Below, one piece after another: positions 1 through 6,231 of a stretch of 11,695 nt of DNA (the first letter of the stretch is position 1; each line of letters begins with the position of its first letter). A model generated the notes under the pieces. The model had not been told where the DNA came from. It worked only from the letters and a program-made list of their open reading frames with translations, and ran no database searches. The stretch is taken from NCBI GenBank assembly GCA_035275545.1, contig DATEMP010000248.1:1-11695 (forward strand), read 5' to 3'. The stretch is from WS-11 sp035275545 (lineage in GTDB: Bacteria > Eisenbacteria > RBG-16-71-46). The position numbers and the translations under genes are program-made.

Positions 1-51
1 GAACGCCGCCGCCGCCGCCGGCAGCCAGGCGGGATGGAGGGGGCCGGTCAC
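1..51 (-). CDS. Possible 5' end of an unidentified gene (partial)
   Basis: A GTG at 51-49 overlaps the TGA stop of the preceding minus-strand oxidoreductase gene in a GTGA arrangement. From it a frame stays open to the edge of the window and gives 17 residues, MTGPLHPAWLPAAAAAF. The alanine run comes from the GCC repeat at about 4-19. The overlap is the same kind seen between genes of the rightward operon (2900-2903 and 4397-4400), which is why I list it. There is no clear Shine-Dalgarno sequence and 17 codons prove nothing by themselves. No function can be given. Confidence 0.3.
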   Translation of the reverse strand, partial: MTGPLHPAWLPAAAAAF

Positions 52-1448
52 ACCGTGCGGCTCGCGACGCCCAGCAGCCGCTCGGCCACCTGCTTCCCGT
101 CGGCGAGCGCATCCTCCTGGTTGCAGTACTTCCACGCGCCGAACCGCCCGATCGAGTGGATGTCGAGCGTGCGCGCGTGGTCCTTGAGCGCCGCTGCGTC
201 CTGGGCGAAGCCGACCCGGGGAATCACGTAGGCGCACGGGAAGTGGCGCTCGCGGTAGAAGCGCACCTGCTCGGCCGAGCGCAGCCAGCCGGTGCGCACC
301 AGGTCGGTCACCACCATCGAGCGGAGGTTGCCGGCCGGCAGCGGCCGATGGCGGGAGTGCGACACCTCGAGGCAGTAGAGGCCGTGCCCGGCGGGCATCA
401 GCGAGCGGCTCAGCGCGTGGACCACGTGGACCCGGTAGGCGAGCACGTCCGGATCGGGCAGGTAGGCCCAGTGGATGTCGTCGTTCTCGGTGCCCTCGAA
501 GCCGACGTCGACCAGCATGATGTCGGTGGCCTCCAGCTTGCGCCAGGCCGCGTCGATCGCGGGCGGGAGCGGCGCGAGCCACTGGCCCAGCGTCGGCAGA
601 GGCACGGTCGAGACCAGGCTCCGATACCGGATGCGCGACCCGTCCGAGAGCGTCGCCACCTTCTGCACCGGGTCGAGCGCGGTGAGTGCTACCTGGTAGC
701 GGATCGGCCCGACGCTCGCGGCGATCGCGTCCGCGAGCTCCGAGGCGCCCAGCGGCGCGTAGAAGAAGGTCGAGTTGAGGCCCAGGTGGCTGTCCGCGTC
801 CTGGAGCGCGCCCTTGACGATGCGCGCCAGCTCCGGCGCGGGGATGAAGTCGCCGATCCAGTCCCAGCCCATCCCGCTGGGCGGCACGGTCCAGAGCTTG
901 GTGTTGTACGGGTCCATGAAGTGCTTGGCGACGCCCGCCCCGCTGGTGAGTGCGATCCAGTCGGCGAACGTCACCGGCTTGGGCCCGCCGTTCTGCCGCG
1001 CGAGGCTCGCCTCCCACAGCCCGATCAGGCACTCCTCGACCAGCTGCGCCGGGCGCCCGTGGAGGTTGGCGTGGAAGGGGAAGGGCGTGCGCACGCCGCC
1101 GCTGTCGATGATGCAGTTCTTCTGGTGCTCGACCCACCGGTCGCCGAGCAGGCCGGCCACCCACTCGCGGATCTCCGGGAACCGGAAGTAGAGCACGTGG
1201 ATCGCGCGGTCCGCGCCCCACACGCCCGACCAGTCGGTCTTCGCCCAGCCGCCGGGGCGGTCCTCGGCCTCGACGATCAGGTAGTCGTCGTCACCGCCCT
1301 TGGAGAGGTGATGGGCGGTGGACAGGCCGGCCAGGCCGGCGCCGACGATCAGGACTCCGCAATGGTCTTCGCGGGAGGCATTCCCGCGCGATTCGGAAGG
1401 CCGCAACAGACCTCCTCGGAATAGGGTTTCATCCCTGACGATCGGCAC
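48..1448 (-). CDS. FAD-dependent oxidoreductase, UDP-galactopyranose mutase / protoporphyrinogen oxidase-like
   Basis: The 466-residue product has an N-terminal Rossmann FAD-binding motif, VLIVGAGLAGLS at about 32-43. An acidic residue (Glu60) ends the second strand and an RPGGWAKT segment follows, as in the amine-oxidase/UDP-galactopyranose mutase superfamily. A second flavin-contacting motif, GRFGAWKYCN, lies at 434-443 near the C-terminus. The PFPFHANLHGRP stretch is typical of homologues in polysaccharide loci, whose substrate is mostly unknown. There is no signal peptide, so it is probably cytosolic. It is divergent from the ugd operon, which supports a role in nucleotide-sugar or glycan chemistry by context only. 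The longest frame starts at GTG 1448 without a clear ribosome site. A TTG at 1406-1404 is preceded by AGGAGG and would remove 14 residues without touching the FAD motif, so it may be the real start. A true UDP-galactopyranose mutase is possible but not shown. Confidence 0.82.
   Translation of the reverse strand: MPIVRDETLFRGGLLRPSESRGNASREDHCGVLIVGAGLAGLSTAHHLSKGGDDDYLIVEAEDRPGGWAKTDWSGVWGADRAIHVLYFRFPEIREWVAGLLGDRWVEHQKNCIIDSGGVRTPFPFHANLHGRPAQLVEECLIGLWEASLARQNGGPKPVTFADWIALTSGAGVAKHFMDPYNTKLWTVPPSGMGWDWIGDFIPAPELARIVKGALQDADSHLGLNSTFFYAPLGASELADAIAASVGPIRYQVALTALDPVQKVATLSDGSRIRYRSLVSTVPLPTLGQWLAPLPPAIDAAWRKLEATDIMLVDVGFEGTENDDIHWAYLPDPDVLAYRVHVVHALSRSLMPAGHGLYCLEVSHSRHRPLPAGNLRSMVVTDLVRTGWLRSAEQVRFYRERHFPCAYVIPRVGFAQDAAALKDHARTLDIHSIGRFGAWKYCNQEDALADGKQVAERLLGVASRTV
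1411..1416 (-). promoter_or_regulatory. Shine-Dalgarno candidate for an internal TTG start
   Basis: On the minus strand AGGAGG lies four bases upstream of TTG 1406-1404, inside the longest reading frame of the FAD oxidoreductase. The GTG at 1448 has no comparable purine-rich site within 15 bases. This favours the shorter protein of about 452 residues, although a four-base spacer is on the short side. Confidence 0.45.
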
Positions 1449-1462
1449 GCGGCCGGTCGGAA

Positions 1463-1491
1463 TTGACCCTTTGCCGCCGAACCCCTAACCT
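1463..1491 (+). promoter_or_regulatory. Sigma70-type promoter for the ugd operon
   Basis: TTGACC at 1463-1468 matches the -35 consensus in five of six positions. It is followed after exactly 17 bases by TAACCT at 1486-1491, which has the key T, A and final T of a -10 box. Transcription would begin near 1498 and leave a leader of about 90 bases before ugd. The site lies in the 138-bp divergent gap between the oxidoreductase and ugd. No equally good promoter was found for the minus-strand gene. Confidence 0.55.
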
Positions 1492-1569
1492 ACCATGGCT
1501 GTTCTGCTTGTTGCCTGCCTGCGTCTTGCCCCGCCTCTCGCCGCGCAACGCACGAGACGGCTGACCTTT

Positions 1570-1583
1570 GGTCCGAAAGGACT
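1570..1583 (+). promoter_or_regulatory. Hairpin with GAAA loop over the ugd ribosome-binding site
   Basis: GGTCC-GAAA-GGACT can fold in RNA into a five-pair stem (one G-U pair) closed by a GNRA-type GAAA loop. The Shine-Dalgarno stretch GAAAGGA at 1575-1581 is the loop plus the start of the 3' arm, and the TTG start follows at 1587. The Shine-Dalgarno also decides this start, since no other in-frame start nearby has one. Whether the hairpin controls translation is inference. Confidence 0.4.
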
Positions 1584-1586
1584 CCC

Positions 1587-2903
1587 TTGCACGCCATCAC
1601 CGTCGTCGGAACCGGCTATGTCGGACTCGTCACCGGCGCCTGCCTGGCAGATTTCGGCAATACCGTCACCTGCGTCGATACCGATGAAGCCAAGATCGAC
1701 CGCCTTAGGGCGCGCAACCTGCCGTTTTTCGAGCCCGGCCTCCCGGAGCTGGTGGGTCGCAACGTCCAGGAGGGCCGGCTCAAGTTCAGCAGCGATCTGG
1801 GGGAGGCGCTCCAGCGCTCCAAGGTGGTTTTCATCACCGTCGGCACCCCTCCGCGGCCCGATGGAAGCGCCGACACGCGCGCGATCTACGCGGTCGCCAA
1901 GACCGTCGCCCAGAACCGGACCGGCTACACGCTCGTGGTCCAGAAGAGCACCGCCCCGGTGGGCACCGCCCGCTCCCTGCTCAAGTACATGAAGCGCTTC
2001 GCGCGGCGCGGCGCCGAGCTGGACGTCGCCTCGAACCCCGAGTTCCTGCGCGAGGGCTCGGCGATCGAGACCTTCATGCGTCCCGACCGCGTCGTCATCG
2101 GCGCCGAGACCAGGAAGGCCGCGAAGATCCTGCGCGACATCCACAACCCCCTGTTCCTCATCGAGACCCCGATGGTGGTCACGAACCTCGAGACCGCCGA
2201 GCTCATCAAGTACGCGTCGAATGCGTTCCTGGCCACCAAGATCTCGTTCATCAACGAGGTCTCGAACCTGTGCGAGGCGCTGGGCGCCGACGTCAAGGTG
2301 GTCGCCAAGGGGATGGGCATGGACCGGCGCATCGGCTCCAAGTTCCTCCACGCCGGGCCGGGCTACGGCGGCTCGTGCTTCCCCAAGGACACCATGGCGC
2401 TCGCCAGCTTCGCCCGCGCCGCGGGCACGCGGATCGCAATCGTCGAGGCGGCCGTGGAGGCGAACGACCGTCAGATGGAGCTCATGGTCGGCAAGATCGT
2501 GTCCGCGATCGGCGCGCCGCGCGGCAAGCGGGTGGGCGTGCTGGGGCTCGCCTTCAAGCCCAACACCGACGATCTGCGCGAGGCGCCCGCGCTCGCGATC
2601 ATCGCCGGGCTCAAGCGGCGCGGGGTGAAGGTGCGGGTGTTCGACCCGGTGTCGATGCCCGGCGCCAAGGGGCTGCCGGTCATGCGCGGCGTCGACCTGG
2701 CGAGCGACGCCTACGACGCGGCGCGCGGAGCCCACGCGCTCGCGATCGTGACCGAGTGGAACGAGTTCCGGAACATGGACCTCGCCCGGCTCAAGCGCCT
2801 CATGCGCAAGCCGGTGCTCTGCGACCTGCGCAACATTTACGACCCCGAAGAGGTCGAGGCGGCGGGGCTGCGGCACGTCGGCGTGGGGCGCGGCCGCACA
2901 TGA
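1587..2903 (+). CDS. ugd: UDP-glucose 6-dehydrogenase
   Basis: The enzyme oxidises UDP-glucose to UDP-glucuronate with two NAD+ in the cytosol, supplying acidic sugar or precursors for the epimerase/decarboxylase family. The 438-residue length is usual for the bacterial UDP-glucose/GDP-mannose dehydrogenase family. The NAD motif GTGYVG lies at 8-13, STAPVGT at 121-127, NPEFLREG at 150-157, and the active-site loop GPGYGGSCFPKD at 257-268 with catalytic Cys264 and Lys267. The C-terminal UDP-binding domain has FKPNTDDLRE from about 323. The start is TTG at 1587 with GAAAGGA five bases upstream, and the frame begins directly with the Rossmann strand. It is the first gene of a four-gene overlapping operon, and its TGA shares four bases (ATGA) with the next gene. 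UDP-ManNAc dehydrogenase is a less likely alternative. Confidence 0.95.
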   Translation: MHAITVVGTGYVGLVTGACLADFGNTVTCVDTDEAKIDRLRARNLPFFEPGLPELVGRNVQEGRLKFSSDLGEALQRSKVVFITVGTPPRPDGSADTRAIYAVAKTVAQNRTGYTLVVQKSTAPVGTARSLLKYMKRFARRGAELDVASNPEFLREGSAIETFMRPDRVVIGAETRKAAKILRDIHNPLFLIETPMVVTNLETAELIKYASNAFLATKISFINEVSNLCEALGADVKVVAKGMGMDRRIGSKFLHAGPGYGGSCFPKDTMALASFARAAGTRIAIVEAAVEANDRQMELMVGKIVSAIGAPRGKRVGVLGLAFKPNTDDLREAPALAIIAGLKRRGVKVRVFDPVSMPGAKGLPVMRGVDLASDAYDAARGAHALAIVTEWNEFRNMDLARLKRLMRKPVLCDLRNIYDPEEVEAAGLRHVGVGRGRT

Positions 2904-3355
2904 TCGACGGCGCAATCGTCAAACCGCTCAAGGTGATCGCGGACGACCGCGGCCTGGTCATGGAGATGATGCGCGACGACGACGCGTTCTTCCGGAAGTT
3001 CGGACAGGTCTACCTGTCGGTGGTCTATCCCGGCGTGGTCAAGGGATGGCATTACCACAAGAAGCAGACCGACCACTTCGTGATCGTGAAGGGCATGGCG
3101 AAGGTGGTGCTCTACGACCGGCGCGAGGACTCGAAGACGCACGGCGAGATCAACGAGTTCTTCATGGGCGAGCAGAATCCCATGCTGCTCGTCATCCCGC
3201 CCCTGGTCCTGCACGGCATGAAGGGGATCGGCGTCGAGCCCGCCTACCTGGTGAACACGCCGACCGAGCACTACGTCCACGCCAGCCCGGACGAGTTCCG
3301 GGTGCCGCCCCACGATCCTTCGATCCCGTACGACTGGAGCCGCAAGGATGGCTGA
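2900..3355 (+). CDS. Short dTDP-4-dehydrorhamnose 3,5-epimerase-related sugar cupin
   Basis: The 151-residue protein is a single cupin of the RmlC type but shorter than classical RmlC, which is about 180 residues. GVVKGWHYHKKQTDHF at 45-60 corresponds to the RmlC strand carrying the catalytic His; here His51 and His53 are candidates. His105 (LVLHGM) and Tyr116 (AYLVNT) sit where RmlC has its second His and active-site Tyr, judged by eye. PYDWSRKDG at the C-terminus matches the RmlC-like ending. It probably acts in the cytosol on a dTDP-4-keto-6-deoxyhexose made by the next gene's product, as epimerase or isomerase; the exact reaction cannot be read from sequence. The ATG overlaps the ugd stop (ATGA) and has only a weak ribosome site, so translation is likely coupled. 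Its end overlaps rmlB by eight bases. Confidence 0.85.
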   Translation: MIDGAIVKPLKVIADDRGLVMEMMRDDDAFFRKFGQVYLSVVYPGVVKGWHYHKKQTDHFVIVKGMAKVVLYDRREDSKTHGEINEFFMGEQNPMLLVIPPLVLHGMKGIGVEPAYLVNTPTEHYVHASPDEFRVPPHDPSIPYDWSRKDG

Positions 3356-4400
3356 ACGGGGGGACCTCTCCCGGGCGCGCATGCTGGTCACCGGCGGGGC
3401 GGGCTTCATCGGGTCGAACTTCGTGCACCACGTCCTGGGCCACTTCCCGGACGCCCATGTCGTGGTGCTGGACGCGCTCACCTACGCGGGCCGGCGCGAG
3501 AACCTGGACGGGATCCCGGCCCGCTCGCTCACGTTCATCCATGGCGACATCCGCGACCCCAAGGCGGTGGCGGAGGCGATGGCGGGCTGCGACCTGGCCC
3601 TCAATTTCGCCGCCGAATCCCACGTGGACCGGTCGATCGAGACCCCGGGCGACTTCATCCAGACCGACGTCTTCGGGGTGTTCGTGCTGTGCGAGGAAGC
3701 GCGCCGCCAGAAGCTCAAGCGCTTCATCCAGGTCTCGACCGACGAGGTCTACGGCGAGGTGCTGGAGGGCGAGGCCAGCGAGGAGGCTCCGCTCATGCCC
3801 CGCAGCCCCTACGCGGCCAGCAAGGCGGGGGGGGACCGCCTGGCATACGCCTACTGGGCCACCTTCGGGCTGCCGATAATCGTGACGCGGTGTAGCAACA
3901 ACTACGGACCCCGCCAGTACCCGGAAAAGCTGGTGCCGTTGTTCGTCACCAACGCCATCGACGACCAGGCCTTGCCCGTCTACGGGACCGGGCTCAACCG
4001 ACGGGATTGGCTGCACGTCGACGATCACTGCTCGGCGCTCGTGACCTTGCTCCAGCAGCCGGGCATCGAGGGCGAGACGTTCAACATCGGTGGAGGCAAC
4101 GAGCTGGACGTGCTCACGATCACCGGCACCATCCTCGAGCTGCTCGGCAAGCCCGCGACCCTGGTCCGCCACGTCGAGGACCGGCCCGGGCACGACCGTC
4201 GCTACGCGGTGGACTCGGGCAAGCTGCGCCGCCTGACCGGCTGGGCGCCCCGGATCGCGTTCCCGGAGGGGATCCGCGACACGGTCGCCTGGTTCCGCGC
4301 GAACGAGTCGTGGTGGCGGCCCATCAAGGAAGGCGAGTTCCGTGCCTACTACGAGCGCATGTACGGCCAGCGCCGCGTGCTGAAGGAGGCGCGCGCGTGA
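3348..4400 (+). CDS. rfbB: dTDP-glucose 4,6-dehydratase (RmlB/RfbB)
   Basis: This short-chain dehydrogenase-fold enzyme converts dTDP-glucose to dTDP-4-keto-6-deoxyglucose, the branch point to rhamnose and other deoxysugars. The 350-residue product has TGGAGFIGS at 15-23 for NAD+, NFAAESHVDRSI at about 86-97, the active-site STDEVYG at 130-136 (Thr131, Asp132, Glu133), YAASK at 155-159 (Tyr155, Lys159), and RCSNNYGPRQYPEKL from 181. All are diagnostic for RmlB rather than GalE. ATG 3348 is chosen because it overlaps the preceding gene by eight bases and has GGAG eight bases upstream. ATG 3381, which would begin RMLVTGG style, is an alternative that removes an atypical 11-residue lead. The neighbouring RmlC-like gene supports a deoxysugar pathway, but rmlA and rmlD are not in the window. 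Confidence 0.95.
   Translation: MAERGDLSRARMLVTGGAGFIGSNFVHHVLGHFPDAHVVVLDALTYAGRRENLDGIPARSLTFIHGDIRDPKAVAEAMAGCDLALNFAAESHVDRSIETPGDFIQTDVFGVFVLCEEARRQKLKRFIQVSTDEVYGEVLEGEASEEAPLMPRSPYAASKAGGDRLAYAYWATFGLPIIVTRCSNNYGPRQYPEKLVPLFVTNAIDDQALPVYGTGLNRRDWLHVDDHCSALVTLLQQPGIEGETFNIGGGNELDVLTITGTILELLGKPATLVRHVEDRPGHDRRYAVDSGKLRRLTGWAPRIAFPEGIRDTVAWFRANESWWRPIKEGEFRAYYERMYGQRRVLKEARA
4383..4389 (+). promoter_or_regulatory. Ribosome-binding site of the SLBB exporter gene
   Basis: AAGGAGG, seven bases before GTG 4397, lies inside the last codons of rmlB. It fixes the exporter start. The frame is open much further upstream (to about 4007), but that extension is an arginine/alanine-rich shadow of rmlB, and starting at 4397 exposes a clean signal peptide. 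Confidence 0.8.
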
Positions 4401-6016
4401 CGGGCTCACCCGGGGTGCGTTCGGCGCGCGTGCTGCTCGCGGTCCTGATTCCCGCACTGGTCGCGACCCTGGCGATCGCGCAGACCGGCCCGACCTCCCC
4501 CGGCGGCTCGCAGCCGGCTCCCAGCGCCCCGACCGCACCCTCACCCGCGCCCGGGTCCGGCACGATGCAGGGGCTGGGCGCGGGGATGGCGGGCTTCGTC
4601 ACCGCACCGGTCGACCCCGAGACCTACGTGGTGGGGCCGGGCGATCTCTTCCAGGTCACGCTCTCGGGGCGCGTGTCCCGGAGCGAGTACATCTCGGTCG
4701 GGCCGGAGGGAGATCTCCTGGTCCCGGGCTCCGGGGTGATCCGGCTGGGCGGGCTCACGCTCAAGGAGGCACGTCGCAGGTTCCTGGCGTGGCTGGGTGC
4801 CGAGTTCCGGGGGGTGCGCATCGACCTGCAGCTCGCGCGGGTTCGCCAGCTGCGCGTCTTCGTGACCGGCGACGTGCGCGAGCCCGGGGCGGTCCAGGTA
4901 GCGGCCACCAGCCGGCTGAGCGAGGCGCTCCCGGCGGGGGCGATGGTCGAGGGCGCCTCGCGCCGGAACGTCGAGGTGCGCCGTCGCAACGGTGAGCGCG
5001 TGACCGGGGACCTCGACCTGTTCAACCGCACTGGCAAGCACACCCTGAATCCGTTCCTCCAGGACGGGGACATCATCCAGGTTCCGACCGCGGTCGAGTT
5101 CATCGACATCCGCGGGGCGGTGCCGCGGGGAGGGCGTTTCGAGCTCGGCCCCGCCGACAGTCTGCGCACCCTGCTCGACCTCGCGGGAGGCCCGCTGCCC
5201 GCGGCCCAGGCGGAGCGGTGCCTGCTGGTGAGCTTCCAGACACCCACCCAGGCCGAGTCGCTGTGGTTCAACCTCGACGACGTCTACTCCGGGGCGACCA
5301 ACCCGCCGCTGCGCGACGGCGACCACGTCTATGTCTTCTTCACGTCGCGTTTCCACGTGCTCGAGCAGGCCGGTATCTACGGCGAGGTCGAGAACCCCGG
5401 CACCTACCCGCTGGTCACCGGCCAGACCCGGCTCTCGCATCTGGTACGGGCCGCCCACGGCTTCCTGGCCCGGGCCGACCTCTCCGCGGTGCGCGTCTTC
5501 CGCGCGAACCGGTCGTCCGAGGCCGATCCCGAGTTCGACCGGCTCATCCGGCTCTCGCGGGCGGAAATGACGAACAGCGAATACGAAATCCTCAGGGCCA
5601 AGCTCGCCGCGCGGCGCGAGGATTATCGGGTCGACTGGTTCCGCCTGGAGCAGTCGCCCGAGCTGGACATCCTGCTCCGGGACGGGGACGTGGTGCGGGT
5701 CGACCCGCTGATCGCCTCGGTTCGGGTCGAAGGCGAGGTCCGGCGGCCCGGAATCGTCGAGTTCGAGCCGCGCCGCACGGTCGACGCCTACGTCAAGCTC
5801 GCGGGGGACTACTCGGACCGGGCAGCCCGTTCCAAGGTGCGCGTGACCCGGGCGGTCACCGGGCAATCCCTGCCCGCCCGGGACGTCCAGGCGGTGGCTC
5901 CGGGAGACCTAATCTGGGTGCCTGAACGTGCCGATATCACCATGTGGCAGCATCTGCAGACGCTGATCGCGGTGACTGCCCAGGTGGCTACCGTGGTAAT
6001 CGCAGTCCGTCGATAA
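4397..6016 (+). CDS. SLBB-domain polysaccharide export protein (Wza-like)
   Basis: The 539-residue exported protein belongs to the polysaccharide biosynthesis/export family whose members form the outer-membrane/periplasmic exit channel for capsule or exopolysaccharide. A signal peptide covers about 1-28 (basic start, hydrophobic 12-27, cleavage likely after AIA before Gln29). A Pro/Ser/Thr-rich linker follows at 30-56. The Poly_export domain begins at YVVGPGDLFQV (77-87). Four SLBB-type units are marked by VTGDVREPGAV (156-166), IRGAVPRGGRFEL, IYGEVENPGTYPL and VEGEVRRPGIVEF. A hydrophobic C-terminal helix (about 516-537) ends in two Arg, as in channels whose last helices line the outer-membrane pore. 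There is no lipobox Cys, unlike E. coli Wza. The start overlaps the rmlB stop (GTGA). No Wzc-type copolymerase is in view. Confidence 0.9.
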   Translation: MTGSPGVRSARVLLAVLIPALVATLAIAQTGPTSPGGSQPAPSAPTAPSPAPGSGTMQGLGAGMAGFVTAPVDPETYVVGPGDLFQVTLSGRVSRSEYISVGPEGDLLVPGSGVIRLGGLTLKEARRRFLAWLGAEFRGVRIDLQLARVRQLRVFVTGDVREPGAVQVAATSRLSEALPAGAMVEGASRRNVEVRRRNGERVTGDLDLFNRTGKHTLNPFLQDGDIIQVPTAVEFIDIRGAVPRGGRFELGPADSLRTLLDLAGGPLPAAQAERCLLVSFQTPTQAESLWFNLDDVYSGATNPPLRDGDHVYVFFTSRFHVLEQAGIYGEVENPGTYPLVTGQTRLSHLVRAAHGFLARADLSAVRVFRANRSSEADPEFDRLIRLSRAEMTNSEYEILRAKLAARREDYRVDWFRLEQSPELDILLRDGDVVRVDPLIASVRVEGEVRRPGIVEFEPRRTVDAYVKLAGDYSDRAARSKVRVTRAVTGQSLPARDVQAVAPGDLIWVPERADITMWQHLQTLIAVTAQVATVVIAVRR

Positions 6017-6023
6017 AGGAGGA

Positions 6024-6065
6024 TTCGAGGCCGTGGGGGGCTCGAAAGAGTCCATGAAGGGCTCT
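6024..6065 (+). terminator. Two tandem hairpins after the exporter gene (possible terminator)
   Basis: TTCGAG at 6024-6029 pairs with CTCGAA at 6041-6046 across an 11-base G-rich loop. Directly next to it, AGAGTCC at 6047-6053 pairs with GGGCTCT at 6059-6065 (seven pairs including one G-U) across a five-base loop. They begin eight bases after the exporter stop codon. No T-run follows, so this is not a textbook intrinsic terminator; it could be a Rho-assisted end or an mRNA-stabilising 3' structure. Confidence 0.4.
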
Positions 6066-6066
6066 A

Positions 6067-6079
6067 GTGCAATATGCAC
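6067..6079 (+). promoter_or_regulatory. 13-bp perfect palindrome, operator candidate
   Basis: GTGCA-ATA-TGCAC is a perfect inverted repeat with a three-base AT-only centre. It ends 13 bases before the -35-like TTGACT of the next promoter, a usual place for an activator or repressor dimer. No regulator gene is in the window, so the binding protein is unknown. It could also be the third in the row of hairpins after the exporter gene. Confidence 0.4.
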
Positions 6080-6092
6080 GAACGACAAACCC

Positions 6093-6122
6093 TTGACTTG
6101 ATGACACATCCTTTCCTAGTCT
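6093..6122 (+). promoter_or_regulatory. Sigma70-type promoter before the epimerase gene
   Basis: TTGACT at 6093-6098 and TAGTCT at 6117-6122 are separated by 18 bases. Both keep the most conserved positions, and the surrounding DNA is clearly more AT-rich than the genes. Transcription would begin near 6129 and give a leader of about 100 bases. Its layout resembles the ugd promoter (TTGACC, 17 bases, TAACCT). Confidence 0.5.
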
Positions 6123-6183
6123 TGTTTAGTTCTCACGGGCTCGCTCTCGGCGCGCCACCTGAGACCTCGACAACTCGCTTTGC

Positions 6184-6205
6184 CCCTGCAGGGAAAGGAT
6201 TTCCC
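6184..6205 (+). promoter_or_regulatory. Overlapping palindromes in the epimerase leader
   Basis: CCCTGCAGGG (6184-6193) is a perfect 10-bp palindrome, and GGGAAA-GGA-TTTCCC (6191-6205) is a perfect six-pair hairpin. They share GGG at 6191-6193, so in RNA the two stems are mutually exclusive. They lie about 17 bases ahead of the Shine-Dalgarno AGGGAG (6222-6227). A regulatory switch is inference only; neither matches a riboswitch class I know. Confidence 0.3.
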
Positions 6206-6231
6206 CACTGTCCGAACCTAAAGGGAGAATC

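Noticed and set aside
4..19. GCC trinucleotide repeat at the window edge
   Set aside because: It is only about five units long and reads as an alanine run in the possible partial gene. Such runs are common in high-GC coding DNA.
156..1424. Long plus-strand open frame (422 codons) opposite the FAD oxidoreductase
   Set aside because: The product is rich in Arg, Val, Ala and Gly with no recognisable fold. It is the antisense shadow of a high-GC gene whose own product has clear family motifs.
1454..1468. GGTC...GACC inverted repeat near the ugd promoter
   Set aside because: The arms are only four bases long and do not extend, as expected by chance.
1485..2915. Minus-strand open frame of 476 codons across ugd
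   Set aside because: It lies fully opposite ugd, whose catalytic motifs are unambiguous, and its product is low-complexity His/Arg/Asp-rich. High GC content keeps antisense frames open.
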